A DNA stretch of 37,065 nt from Porphyromonadaceae bacterium (GTDB taxonomy: Bacteria > Bacteroidota > Bacteroidia > Bacteroidales > Porphyromonadaceae), in the NCBI GenBank assembly GCA_030528445.1, contig JAUMYV010000016.1, forward strand, positions 1-37,065, given 5' to 3'. The translations under genes were made by a program, and so were the position numbers. Of this stretch, positions 8,062-15,835 are shown piece by piece. The notes under the pieces are model-generated. The model saw nothing but the letters and a program-made list of their open reading frames with translations, did not search any database and was not told where the DNA came from. Numbering within the stretch: the first letter of the stretch is position 1; each line of letters opens with the position of its first letter.

Positions 8062-8092
8062 TTGGTGGATTTGTGGCAAATTCATACCTTTG
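8062..8092 (+). promoter_or_regulatory. Promoter of pgk (-33 TTGG, -7 TACCTTTG)
   Basis: TACCTTTG at 8085-8092 matches the TAnnTTTG -7 consensus. TTGG at 8062-8065 lies exactly 19 bp upstream, the normal spacing for the Bacteroidota -33 element. The leader to the ATG at 8137 would be about 35-40 nt. Confidence 0.65.
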
Positions 8093-8136
8093 CGTAAAAG
8101 ATCTAAGATGTTTATCTGTAATTAACAAATAAGACG

Positions 8137-9393
8137 ATGACAATCGAACAGTTTAATTTCTCTGGTAAGAAAGCATTCGTTCGCGTGGACTTCAATGTCC
8201 CCTTGGATGCAGACTTCAACATCACCGACGACACACGTATTCGTGCCGCCCTGCCTACACTTAAGAAAATTATCGCCGATGGTGGTTCTGTGATTATTGG
8301 TTCACACCTAGGCCGTCCTAAAAAGGTTGAGGATAAGTTTTCTCTACGTCATATCCTTGCTCACGTGTCTAAGCTCCTAGGAGTAGAGGTACAGTTCGCC
8401 AACGACTGCGTTGGCGCAGAAGCTGTAGAGAAGGCTGCTGCACTCAAACCTGGGGAGGCTCTGTTGCTAGAAAACCTGCGTTTCTACGCAGAAGAGGAGG
8501 GGAAACCACGTGGTCTAGCCGAAGACGTAAGCGACGAGGAGAAGGCTGCAGCCAAGAAGGCTATCAAAGAAAGCCAGAAGGAGTTTACCAAGAAGCTCGC
8601 AGCTCTCGCAGACTGCTACGTCAACGACGCTTTCGGTACAGCACATCGCGCACATGCCTCTACCGCTCTCATCGCAGCATACTTCGACAAGGACAATAAG
8701 ATGTTCGGTTACCTAATGGGTAAGGAGGTGAATGCTGTGGCTAAGGTAATGGAAGACATCAACCGTCCATTCACAGCGATCATGGGTGGCTCTAAGGTAT
8801 CTAGCAAGATTGACATCATCGAGAACCTACTAGGTAAGGTGGATAACCTCATCCTCACAGGTGCAATGACCTATACGTTCTTCAAGGCTGAGGGTGGCAA
8901 CATCGGCAACTCGCTCTGCGAAGACGACAAGCTAGACCTCGCTCGTGAGATCGTGGCCAAGGCTAAGGCTAACGGAGTGAACCTCGTGCTAAGCACAGAC
9001 TCTAAGATTGCTGACGCTTTCGCCAACGATGCCAAGACCGATTTCGCTCAGAACGACAACATCCCTAGTGGTTGGATTGGCATGGATATTGGTCCAGACA
9101 GTATCAAGACTTACGCCGAAGTAATCAAGGCCTCTAAGACTATCCTATGGAACGGCCCAACGGGTGTATTCGAAATGGATAATTTCGCTGACGGTACACG
9201 TGCCGTAGCCGAGGCCATCGCGGATGCTACGGCTGCAGGTGCGTTCTCTCTCGTAGGTGGTGGCGACAGCGTTGCTGCTGTGAATAAGTTTGGTTTTGCC
9301 GACAAGGTATCTTACGTATCTACGGGTGGTGGCGCTCTGCTAGAGGCTATCGAGGGTAAGAAACTCCCCGGTATTGCAGCTATCGAAGACTAA
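8137..9393 (+). CDS. pgk: Phosphoglycerate kinase
   Basis: A 418-residue glycolytic enzyme transferring phosphate between 1,3-bisphosphoglycerate and ADP. Clear motifs are [11 protein letters not shown] near the N-terminus, [47 protein letters not shown] in the nucleotide domain, and [13 protein letters not shown] and [11 protein letters not shown] near the C-terminus. Full length with no unusual residues seen. It has its own promoter 45-75 bp upstream and a strong terminator at 9412-9469, so it is a single-gene unit despite lying after the MerR gene. Confidence 0.98.
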   Translation: MTIEQFNFSGKKAFVRVDFNVPLDADFNITDDTRIRAALPTLKKIIADGGSVIIGSHLGRPKKVEDKFSLRHILAHVSKLLGVEVQFANDCVGAEAVEKAAALKPGEALLLENLRFYAEEEGKPRGLAEDVSDEEKAAAKKAIKESQKEFTKKLAALADCYVNDAFGTAHRAHASTALIAAYFDKDNKMFGYLMGKEVNAVAKVMEDINRPFTAIMGGSKVSSKIDIIENLLGKVDNLILTGAMTYTFFKAEGGNIGNSLCEDDKLDLAREIVAKAKANGVNLVLSTDSKIADAFANDAKTDFAQNDNIPSGWIGMDIGPDSIKTYAEVIKASKTILWNGPTGVFEMDNFADGTRAVAEAIADATAAGAFSLVGGGDSVAAVNKFGFADKVSYVSTGGGALLEAIEGKKLPGIAAIED

Positions 9394-9411
9394 GCGTCCA
9401 TTCGATAACTG

Positions 9412-9469
9412 CCCCAAAAACCAATAAGGCTAGCAGTGAAATCACTGCTAGCCTTATTGGTTTTTGGGG
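9412..9469. terminator. Perfect 28-bp-arm bidirectional terminator between pgk and the porin gene
   Basis: The inverted repeat has perfect 28-nt arms (9412-9439 and 9442-9469) around a 2-nt loop. The outer part pairs CCCCAAAAACC with GGTTTTTGGGG, giving an A-rich upstream and T-rich downstream arm in both directions. It lies 19 bp after the pgk stop and 12 bp from the stop of the convergent minus-strand porin gene, so it can end both transcripts. Confidence 0.85.
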
Positions 9470-9480
9470 TATGTACTAAT

Positions 9481-10719
9481 CTAGAAGATTAATTGAGCTC
9501 TTACCTGTAGCGTATGGAAGTCTACTCCATCGAAAGAAGATACTTTGCTAGGGTTCGTAATTAGAATTGCATTTCCACCTCTAGCATCCCTATCGTGATC
9601 TAGGTAACTGTAGTTAATGCCAAATAGGAGATTGGCACGTGGGGACCAGTTTAGCCCAAGCATAGCAGCGAAGGCCTGTCCGCCTTTGAACTTCTCTTCT
9701 GTATCATTTAGATTGACTGAACCTAGTCGTCCGATTACTTCCAATCCGCCATTGTGTTCAAGATTGCCTACAGGGTTGAAGACAGCCTCGCCCTTGAGGT
9801 ACTTGCGTTGCTTGCCCAGAAGCATATAGGAGCCTGTCACAGTCCATCCGCTGACGAACGAATATCCGCCGCCCCTCTCGTCCTTGTAGTTGTAGTGGTT
9901 AAATAGATACTCTCCAGTGATGAAAAGCTTATCGAATTTGAATGCAGCCTCTAGCCCACCAAGCCAATAGTTATCTACCTGATCAATAGACGTGGTGACG
10001 AAGCGCCGGTTATCTATCGTGGACTCGGGCAATGTACCGATATAGAGTTTGCCAGAAATGCCATCGGGGACTCTGAATCGACCATACGCTCCGATGTGCA
10101 GAGTCGTGTATTCGTTATCGATGGGGACATAGGCCGCTCGGGCACTCATACCATAACCATCATTACCTCGGTTAGCTCTAGGCAGGTATTCGGAGCTGAG
10201 AGATCCCGCGTAAGCCCCCGCAGCGAGCCAATACTGTTTCCCCCAACGGGCATACGTCACCCCAATGTATCGCTCACCACTAGTAAGCATCCCTACAGCC
10301 ATAGGGGTAGCGACGCTAAGATACTTGGAGGCTGTGTTATTCTCCATGCTCACGGGATCTTTGAAGTACCCCATGATGAGCTTAGACTCTCGATTGATGT
10401 GCCAGAAGAGGGCTGCATCGGTCATCGCTACTTTACGGTCAGAGTAGTTGGCATCGAAGCGTCCACTCCACTTATCACCTAGCATGGCGTGTAGCCCTAG
10501 GCGCATCTGTGTAAGACTAGCTCCATTGGAGAATCTGAATGGCGCGTTATTGTACTGCAAGGGAGTGATGTCCGTCTGAGGGATGTAGATGGCTCCATCG
10601 TAAGTAAGGCGTCCGTCGAAGCGTATTCTTAGCTCCTCATCACCCACCGTTACCGTCTTCTGTGCTGTCGCTAGGCTAATACAGCTCAAGCAAGCAAGCG
10701 TGCATAACAGTTTTTTCAT
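9481..10719 (-). CDS. Phosphate-selective-type (OprO/OprP family) outer membrane porin
   Basis: About 412 residues beginning MKKLLCTLACLSC, with a signal peptide to LATAQ, then a beta-barrel. An early segment reads LRIRFDGRLTYDGAIYIPQ, followed by GASLTQMRLGLHAMLGDKWS, DAALFWHINRESKLIMGYFK and alternating aromatic strands to the C-terminal VRAQLIF, which ends in Phe as outer-membrane barrels do. This pattern fits the OprO/P porin family; phosphate or anion specificity cannot be read from the sequence. The start is chosen at 10719 because it gives a compact signal peptide; ATGs at 10728 and 10734 are also possible. The gene is convergent with pgk and is probably transcribed from the -7 element at 10787-10794. 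Confidence 0.85.
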   Translation of the reverse strand: MKKLLCTLACLSCISLATAQKTVTVGDEELRIRFDGRLTYDGAIYIPQTDITPLQYNNAPFRFSNGASLTQMRLGLHAMLGDKWSGRFDANYSDRKVAMTDAALFWHINRESKLIMGYFKDPVSMENNTASKYLSVATPMAVGMLTSGERYIGVTYARWGKQYWLAAGAYAGSLSSEYLPRANRGNDGYGMSARAAYVPIDNEYTTLHIGAYGRFRVPDGISGKLYIGTLPESTIDNRRFVTTSIDQVDNYWLGGLEAAFKFDKLFITGEYLFNHYNYKDERGGGYSFVSGWTVTGSYMLLGKQRKYLKGEAVFNPVGNLEHNGGLEVIGRLGSVNLNDTEEKFKGGQAFAAMLGLNWSPRANLLFGINYSYLDHDRDARGGNAILITNPSKVSSFDGVDFHTLQVRAQLIF

Positions 10720-10760
10720 AGATGACATTATCATTAATAAGTAAGCAAAAACCAAAGCAA

Positions 10761-10785
10761 TAGGGAGACCAATATGATCTCCCTA
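10761..10785 (-). terminator. Hairpin between the NTPase stop and the porin start
   Basis: Perfect 8-bp arms TAGGGAGA (10761-10768) and TCTCCCTA (10778-10785) with a 9-nt loop. On the minus strand it follows the NTPase-CYTH stop codon by about 10 bp and is followed by TTGCTTTGGTTTTTGC, a T-rich tract. It probably terminates the upstream gene, but it could also lie at the very 5' end of the porin transcript. Confidence 0.5.
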
Positions 10786-10786
10786 G

Positions 10787-10794
10787 CAAATATA
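10787..10794 (-). promoter_or_regulatory. -7 promoter element for the porin gene
   Basis: The minus strand reads TATATTTG (TAnnTTTG). It sits only 1-2 bp from the stop codon of the upstream NTPase gene (10796-10798), and its -33 region falls inside that gene. No clear TTTG is seen at the standard spacing. Confidence 0.45.
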
Positions 10795-10795
10795 C

Positions 10796-11875
10796 TTATA
10801 ATCTCTCGTATAGAGGGTCTTCGCTTACCTCCTCGATTAGTTCGATAAAAGGCGGCAACTTAATTTCTGCTCCAACCTCTGTCTTGACCTGTAGCAGTTG
10901 GAAGCCCAAGTCTGGCTCAAGGAATCGATCGAGCTCGAAGTATTGTTTGGCCCAAATGAAGCTCTTGCGTATCTTATGCACGACCGTGGCCTGTTGATTA
11001 TCAATGCGGTTCATGCGAGTCAGGTATTCGTCTGGGCTGATCTGTCGCTCGGTAATGATGGTTTTGCTACCCATGTTGCTGCTTAGTCTCTTCTCACTTA
11101 TGAAGTAGACATAGTTGCCACGCAGGCCACGCTTACGCAGTCTTAGGCTCGAGGTATCCTCTAGATTGATGTAGGTTTGGTAAATCTCAGCCTCCACACC
11201 ATAGGGAATTTCGCCTACTACACGCACCTGCATCTTGCGTCTTGTCTCGGTAGGTATATCGGTATCACCTAGGATATTGTGAATGGCACGCAGAGTATTA
11301 TTGACTTTGACGTCGAAGTCTACGTTATTCTCAACGATACGCAGTTGCGGATGCCCAGTCCAAGCCTTAAGGATACGGTTGTCTAGCTCTCGAGCCTGCT
11401 CAATACCTTCGTGTCGAGCACTATTATTCTCCGTCGTGTAGAACTCTTCGGCTCCGATTGCAGCCGTCACCATGTGTATCACACCATCGTAACGGGCATC
11501 ACGTAGCTTAACCTCGGATAGACCCAGCTCATCGAGCATAGCCTGCCAAATGGTAGGCTCCATATAGGCCGAGATATCCATTGTACCACGATCTGCTATG
11601 ATTAGTACAGGCTGCTTGGCAGAGCGTGCCAGATCCATGAAGATGTCCTCCATCTGAATCTGATACTTTAGGACAGCCTTCTCAATGTTGTAGAAGTACT
11701 GCTTGTCGGGTGTGGCGAAGTTGATTGATGCATTACTAAAAATCGTAGGTGTCTCGGGTAGGGCATAAACCAAGTAACCGAGATCGCTAAAGCGTTCGAT
11801 GATCTTGGCTAGAGCCGTCGTCTTGCCCGCACACGGACCTCCTGTGAGTGCAATACGTAAGATATTTTTGTTCAT
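10796..11875 (-). CDS. P-loop NTPase fused to a CYTH-like domain (TTD14-like)
   Basis: A 359-residue cytoplasmic protein in two parts. Residues 1-200 form an AAA_28-type P-loop NTPase with Walker A LTGGPCAGKTTALAK (Lys18) and a Walker-B-like VLIIADRGTMDISAY. Residues about 210-359 resemble the CYTH/triphosphate-tunnel fold, with alternating charged strands: SSLRLRKRGLRGNYVYF, TIITERQISPDEYL, KQYFELDRF, and LLQVKTEVGAEIKLP. The same order is known in the eukaryotic TTD14 (TRPL translocation defect 14) family, where nucleotide and phosphoinositide binding have been reported. The bacterial function is unknown; a kinase or phosphohydrolase acting on an anionic phosphate ligand is inference. Start ATG 11875, with a -7 element about 30 bp upstream. 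Confidence 0.8.
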   Translation of the reverse strand: MNKNILRIALTGGPCAGKTTALAKIIERFSDLGYLVYALPETPTIFSNASINFATPDKQYFYNIEKAVLKYQIQMEDIFMDLARSAKQPVLIIADRGTMDISAYMEPTIWQAMLDELGLSEVKLRDARYDGVIHMVTAAIGAEEFYTTENNSARHEGIEQARELDNRILKAWTGHPQLRIVENNVDFDVKVNNTLRAIHNILGDTDIPTETRRKMQVRVVGEIPYGVEAEIYQTYINLEDTSSLRLRKRGLRGNYVYFISEKRLSSNMGSKTIITERQISPDEYLTRMNRIDNQQATVVHKIRKSFIWAKQYFELDRFLEPDLGFQLLQVKTEVGAEIKLPPFIELIEEVSEDPLYERL

Positions 11876-11903
11876 GTATACTTTTGAAATTCCTTTTTCA
11901 GCG

Positions 11904-11911
11904 CAAAGATA
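11904..11911 (-). promoter_or_regulatory. -7 promoter element for the NTPase-CYTH gene
   Basis: The minus strand reads TATCTTTG (TAnnTTTG), giving a short leader of about 20-25 nt before the ATG at 11875. No convincing -33 element is visible. Confidence 0.5.
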
Positions 11912-11972
11912 GTGAGATAGATGAGATAATACTCTCTAGTCTCAAGCCAACCTCACAGCCAAATAAAACAGC

Positions 11973-12020
11973 AAAGGGCATCTTGCCTCGACGAGATCAT
12001 CGATCGGCAAGATGCCCTTT
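11973..12020 (-). terminator. Terminator of the carboxyltransferase gene
   Basis: Perfect 15-bp arms AAAGGGCATCTTGCC (11973-11987) and GGCAAGATGCCCTTT (12006-12020) enclose an 18-nt loop. It lies about 90 bp beyond the stop of the minus-strand gene ending at 12113, and upstream of the NTPase promoter, separating the two transcripts. Confidence 0.75.
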
Positions 12021-12112
12021 GATAAACAAGCAATGCTATAGTGGTGCGCATTTACGCATTCGGACGCACCTCAAGGGAGCTACGGATAGAATCAACTAGC
12101 CATCGCCCAGCC

Positions 12113-13984
12113 TTAGCAACCAAAGCTACTGCGTCTACGCGTCACAGCGTGGCGAACCTCCTCAAGTTTCTCCACTCGCTTGAGGCGTTCGGGTTCGCTC
12201 TCTACCCAGAGTTCCTCTTGCTCGCTAGGACGTACATAAGCGATTGCTTCGCCCTTGCGTACTGTAGCTCCCTGTGCTAGCACCTCCGTTAGGCGACCTG
12301 TGAAGTTGCTGATCACAGGCTCCATGTAGCCTCCTACAGTCTGGATGTAGCAGATAGGCTCATTGGTCCTAACCGATGTTCCTACAGCGGGGGCTGTGGA
12401 GTAATCCGTAGGATCCACCTCCCAGATGATGCTACCCGAAGCCGCGGCGATGATAGCCTCTGTACCCTGACGCTTAATCTTGAGTGCATCGGCTTCGTTG
12501 TAGCCCTGCTTGACGAGAGCATCGGTGCGAGCTTTGTCGAGATCCTCTTGGAAGCGCTGCTTAGCTACACCACTCTTATAGTCGCGATACTGACGGTCGT
12601 GCATAGCGAGCTCGAAGAGCTCTTCGTCGTCTTCGCCATACTCCCAACCATTCTCGTCCATCTCCTTGCGGTATTCGTCAAGGGCATCGGGATAGTTACC
12701 CTGTGGATCTTCGTCTGTGAATTCCAGTCCTTTCTCCTTGGCTAGTGCGATGATTTCGGGATCGAGTGCACCGGGCAGGCGACCAGACTTACCTAGGATC
12801 ATACCCCAAGTATTGTTGTCGATAGCCAACCAGCGCCCCTTGCCCGTTACCATGTTATATACGTTCATCAGTGCAACATTCTTCACGTATTGGCTGAATG
12901 GAGTTACCAATGGAGGATAGCCTAGGCGTGGCCATACGTACTCAACTTCATTGAAGAGCTTAACCAGCAAGTCGTCTACGCTCAGCTCAGGCTCGCCCTT
13001 GCCACGTAGATACAAGTTGATCCCAGCATGTACACCCTTGAGGTCGGCCATCATAGAGCCCATCATACCGCCAGGTAAGCCACAGCCTACGAGTAGCGAG
13101 GTCATCAGCTTGTTGCTCTCCGTCATGAAGTAGCCGAGGAAGTCATCGATGAACTCCTGCGTGAGCGAACGAGCCTTCATGTACGCGTCCATATTAATCT
13201 CAGGAACCTTGAAGCCTGCATCGTATAGCATCTCGCGGATTGTGATTACATCTGGATGAATCTTACCCCAAGAGACGGGCTCCATAGCTACATCTATAAT
13301 ATCTGCGCCATTCTTACAGACCTCAAGCATTGAGGCCACAGAGAAGCCAGGACCAGAGTGCCCGTGGTACTCGATGATTACGTTGGGGTGCTTATCCTTG
13401 ATTGCCTTAACGAGACGACCGAGGAATACAGGACGCCCTACACCAGCCATATCCTTGAGGCAGATTTCGGGAGCGCCAGCTTCGATGAACTGATCGGCTA
13501 GGGCTGCATAATACTCTACTGTATGTACTGGTGAGTGTGTGATGCAGAGCGTAGCCTGAGGAATCATCCCAGCCTCTAGGGCGTATTTGATAGAGGGAAT
13601 AACGTTGCGAGCGTCGTTGAGCCCGTCGAAGATGCGTGTGATATCTACGCCTTGAGCTTTCTTCACCTTATACATCAGACGGCGAACGTCCGCTGGTACA
13701 GGATACATACGCAGACCATTGAGTCCACGATCTAGCATGTGTGTCTGGATACCCGCTTCTTTGAGAGGCTTGGTGAAGGCTCTTACTGCCTTGTTGGGGT
13801 TCTCACCGTAGAGCAAGTTGACCTGTTCAAATGCTCCACCATTAGTTTCTACACGAGCAAAGCAACCCATCTCTACGATGACTGGAGCAATACGCTCGAG
13901 CTGATCCTTACGTGGCTGATACTTACCCGAGGACTGCCACATATCGCGGTAGACTAGGCTAAATTTAATTTCTTTCTTTTCCAT
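12113..13984 (-). CDS. Oxaloacetate decarboxylase alpha / pyruvate carboxylase B-like carboxyltransferase with a Lys-less biotin-carrier domain
   Basis: A 623-residue protein with a carboxyltransferase TIM barrel. It has YRDMWQSSGKYQPRKDQL (metal-ligand Asp), ITRIFDGLNDARN, EICLKDMAG (the Lys that is carbamylated in the family) and IEYHGHSGPGF (His-x-His metal ligands). It continues with the PYC-type helical domain (NVYNMVTGKGRWLAIDNN) and ends in a biotinyl-like fold (about 515-588). Where the family has AMKM, this protein reads GGYMEP, so the biotinyl Lys is replaced by Tyr553 (TAC, 12326-12328). A charged tail of about 35 residues follows. No beta or gamma decarboxylase subunit or biotin carboxylase gene is nearby. 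The barrel looks intact; the true reaction, and whether it uses a separate biotin protein, are open. Confidence 0.88.
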   Translation of the reverse strand: MEKKEIKFSLVYRDMWQSSGKYQPRKDQLERIAPVIVEMGCFARVETNGGAFEQVNLLYGENPNKAVRAFTKPLKEAGIQTHMLDRGLNGLRMYPVPADVRRLMYKVKKAQGVDITRIFDGLNDARNVIPSIKYALEAGMIPQATLCITHSPVHTVEYYAALADQFIEAGAPEICLKDMAGVGRPVFLGRLVKAIKDKHPNVIIEYHGHSGPGFSVASMLEVCKNGADIIDVAMEPVSWGKIHPDVITIREMLYDAGFKVPEINMDAYMKARSLTQEFIDDFLGYFMTESNKLMTSLLVGCGLPGGMMGSMMADLKGVHAGINLYLRGKGEPELSVDDLLVKLFNEVEYVWPRLGYPPLVTPFSQYVKNVALMNVYNMVTGKGRWLAIDNNTWGMILGKSGRLPGALDPEIIALAKEKGLEFTDEDPQGNYPDALDEYRKEMDENGWEYGEDDEELFELAMHDRQYRDYKSGVAKQRFQEDLDKARTDALVKQGYNEADALKIKRQGTEAIIAAASGSIIWEVDPTDYSTAPAVGTSVRTNEPICYIQTVGGYMEPVISNFTGRLTEVLAQGATVRKGEAIAYVRPSEQEELWVESEPERLKRVEKLEEVRHAVTRRRSSFGC

Positions 13985-14039
13985 AAGAATGATACGGTAT
14001 TAAGCAGTAGTATTCTTTTACTTTCTATGATTTCTGTCC

Positions 14040-14780
14040 TTACTGGTGGCTACTTCCTAGCAGCTCTAGAGTGTGCAACCATTGTAGAGCCACTAAGGCA
14101 GCAGTCTCTGTGCGTAGGCGACTCTCGCCAAGGCTGATACCATGAGCACCTCGCTCTTGGGCTTGTAAAATCTCCTCCACCGTGAAGTCTCCCTCGGGGC
14201 CGATAAAGATGCTGATATCTTCGCCTGGTCGGTAGTAGTGATTGGGGAGCTTACGATCTTGAATTCCCCCTTCGGGTGCACGGCAGTGAGCTAGAAATAG
14301 CGAATCGCTAGAGCACAGCTCGAAGGCCTGTGCCAGCGTTTGCTCGGGGATGAGCTCAGGGATGAGGGCTTTCTGCGACTGCTTCATGGCGCTCTGCATG
14401 ATACGCTCTAGCCGCTCTGCGTTGATGTGCTTGCGCTCCGAGTGCTTGGTCTTGAGTAGGATAATGCGATCAATACCAATCTCTACAGCCTTCTCCAGTA
14501 ACCACTCCATGCGTTCGATAGCTTTGGTAGGAGCTACGGTGAGAGTGATCCGACCACGCCAAGTTTTTTCCCACCTCTCCTCCTTAGTTAGCTCGACGCT
14601 ACAGCATCGTTTGCTAACCTCTATTAGCCGTGCCTCGTAGAGCATGCCAAGCCCATCGGTAATGAGTATCTCATCACCCTCTTTGGCTCGCAGAACCCTC
14701 TGACAATGCCCAGCTTCTGTCTCTGGGAGCTCCCTCCGTGTCGCTATATCAGGAGCATAAAAAAGTGGTAAATCTCGCAT
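14040..14780 (-). CDS. rsmE: 16S rRNA (uracil-1498-N3)-methyltransferase
   Basis: About 246 residues. The N-terminus MRDLPLFYAPDI is followed by a PUA-like domain (HCQRVLRAKEGDEILITDG), then a SPOUT methyltransferase domain with WLLEKAVEIGIDRIILLKTK, MKQSQKALIPEL, the SAM-site IFIGPEGDFTVEEI and SLGESRLRTETAALVAL at the knot. This is RsmE, which methylates U1498 of 16S rRNA. I prefer the ATG at 14780; an in-frame ATG at 14795 adds five residues and would leave only about 10 nt after the likely transcription start. Divergent from trmD, another RNA methyltransferase of the SPOUT class, over a shared promoter region. Confidence 0.95.
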   Translation of the reverse strand: MRDLPLFYAPDIATRRELPETEAGHCQRVLRAKEGDEILITDGLGMLYEARLIEVSKRCCSVELTKEERWEKTWRGRITLTVAPTKAIERMEWLLEKAVEIGIDRIILLKTKHSERKHINAERLERIMQSAMKQSQKALIPELIPEQTLAQAFELCSSDSLFLAHCRAPEGGIQDRKLPNHYYRPGEDISIFIGPEGDFTVEEILQAQERGAHGISLGESRLRTETAALVALQWLHTLELLGSSHQ

Positions 14781-14811
14781 TGCGACCACATCCATTTCAT
14801 TTAACCAACAT

Positions 14812-14819
14812 CAAAGGTA
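14812..14819 (-). promoter_or_regulatory. -7 promoter element for rsmE
   Basis: The minus strand reads TACCTTTG, identical to the plus-strand -7 element at 14843-14850. Together they form a CAAAGGTA...TACCTTTG back-to-back arrangement 39 bp wide. Confidence 0.55.
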
Positions 14820-14842
14820 AAGCATTATTGTGAGATAGTGGC

Positions 14843-14850
14843 TACCTTTG
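14843..14850 (+). promoter_or_regulatory. -7 promoter element for trmD
   Basis: TACCTTTG matches TAnnTTTG and lies about 42 bp before the GTG start of trmD. It faces away from the matching element for rsmE at 14812-14819, so the two polymerase footprints would overlap. Confidence 0.55.
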
Positions 14851-14892
14851 TCCAAGAATTAGAAACTTTTTTCCTCAATTGACTTCACGAGT

Positions 14893-15570
14893 GTGAGAAT
14901 AGATATTATTACGGTATTACCCGAGATGTTGGAAGCACCTATGTCCACCTCAATCATCGGGCGAACGAGAGCCAAAGGCCTCCTAGATCTGCACATCCAC
15001 AACCTGCGCGACTACTCAACCGACAAGTGGAAACGCGTCGATGACTACCCCTTCGGCGGGGAGGCTGGTATGGTGCTACAAATCGAACCCATCGAGCGTG
15101 CAATCAACGCGCTCAAGGCCGAACGCCACTATGACGAAGTAATCTTTACCTCGCCAGACGGCCAAACATTTAACCAGCCTATGGCCAACGAAATGAGCCT
15201 GCTGGAGAATATCATCATCCTATGTGGGCACTACAAAGGGATTGACTATCGCGTTCGAGAGCATCTCATCACGCGTGAGATCTCGATTGGCGACTATGTC
15301 CTCACTGGTGGCGAATTGGCTGCAGCTGTGATGGCGGACGCCATAGCTCGCCTCTTGCCTGGAGCGATTGGCGACGCAGAGAGTGCGCTGAGCGATACCT
15401 TCCAAGACAATCTCCTCGCCCCACCAATCTATACGCGCCCTGCCGACTACAAGGGTTGGCGTGTACCAGATATCCTGCTCAGTGGTCACGCTGCCAAGAT
15501 TGAGCAGTGGAAGATGGAGCAAGCTCTGGAGCGCACCGAGCGACTACGCCCAGACCTACTACACAAATAA
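14893..15570 (+). CDS. trmD: tRNA (guanine-37-N1)-methyltransferase
   Basis: A 225-residue SPOUT methyltransferase making m1G37 in tRNAs. Diagnostic segments are [20 protein letters not shown] at the start, [55 protein letters not shown] (the trefoil-knot SAM site) and [19 protein letters not shown]. The start is a GTG at 14893; it is the only start that gives the conserved first residues. It is not in the common rpsP-rimM-trmD-rplS operon. Instead it is a single gene followed by the hairpin repeat at 15614-15668, which can terminate it. Confidence 0.97.
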   Translation: MRIDIITVLPEMLEAPMSTSIIGRTRAKGLLDLHIHNLRDYSTDKWKRVDDYPFGGEAGMVLQIEPIERAINALKAERHYDEVIFTSPDGQTFNQPMANEMSLLENIIILCGHYKGIDYRVREHLITREISIGDYVLTGGELAAAVMADAIARLLPGAIGDAESALSDTFQDNLLAPPIYTRPADYKGWRVPDILLSGHAAKIEQWKMEQALERTERLRPDLLHK

Positions 15571-15613
15571 AAGGTAGGCAGAGGCTCTGGAGCCTCTGTA
15601 ACTTATTCATGCT

Positions 15614-15693
15614 GACACCTAAAAGGGGCTGAGCAAGATCGAATTTTGCCCAGCCCCTTTTAGGTGTCTCAGAATGTGCAAAATACAAGGCAC
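15614..15693 (-). repeat. Dispersed palindromic repeat, copy B, with a very long stem
   Basis: The arms 15614-15639 and 15643-15668 pair over 26 bp with only two non-Watson-Crick positions and a 3-nt loop (outer GACACCTAAAAGGGGCTG). The flanking 15669-15693, read on the minus strand, is GTGCCTTGTATTTTGC then ACATTCTGA and matches the flank of copy A (87-118). It lies between the convergent trmD and lpxK genes and can serve as a bidirectional terminator. Beyond it, 15694-15835 holds no visible gene. Confidence 0.75.
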
Positions 15694-15835
15694 TAAGCCC
15701 GAGTATTTTTAGCCATCCCCTAAATATTGACACCTAGACCCCAATGAAAAGCAAATGCCCCACTTCATCCACCTCGATATTTTTAGGTACTGGTGCGTAG
15801 GGTGGAGAGAACGGCTCTACCACACTAGTTGAGCC

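Noticed and set aside
15479-15733. 84-codon minus-strand frame after trmD
   Set aside because: It covers the repeat and the trmD 3' end; composition is not protein-like.
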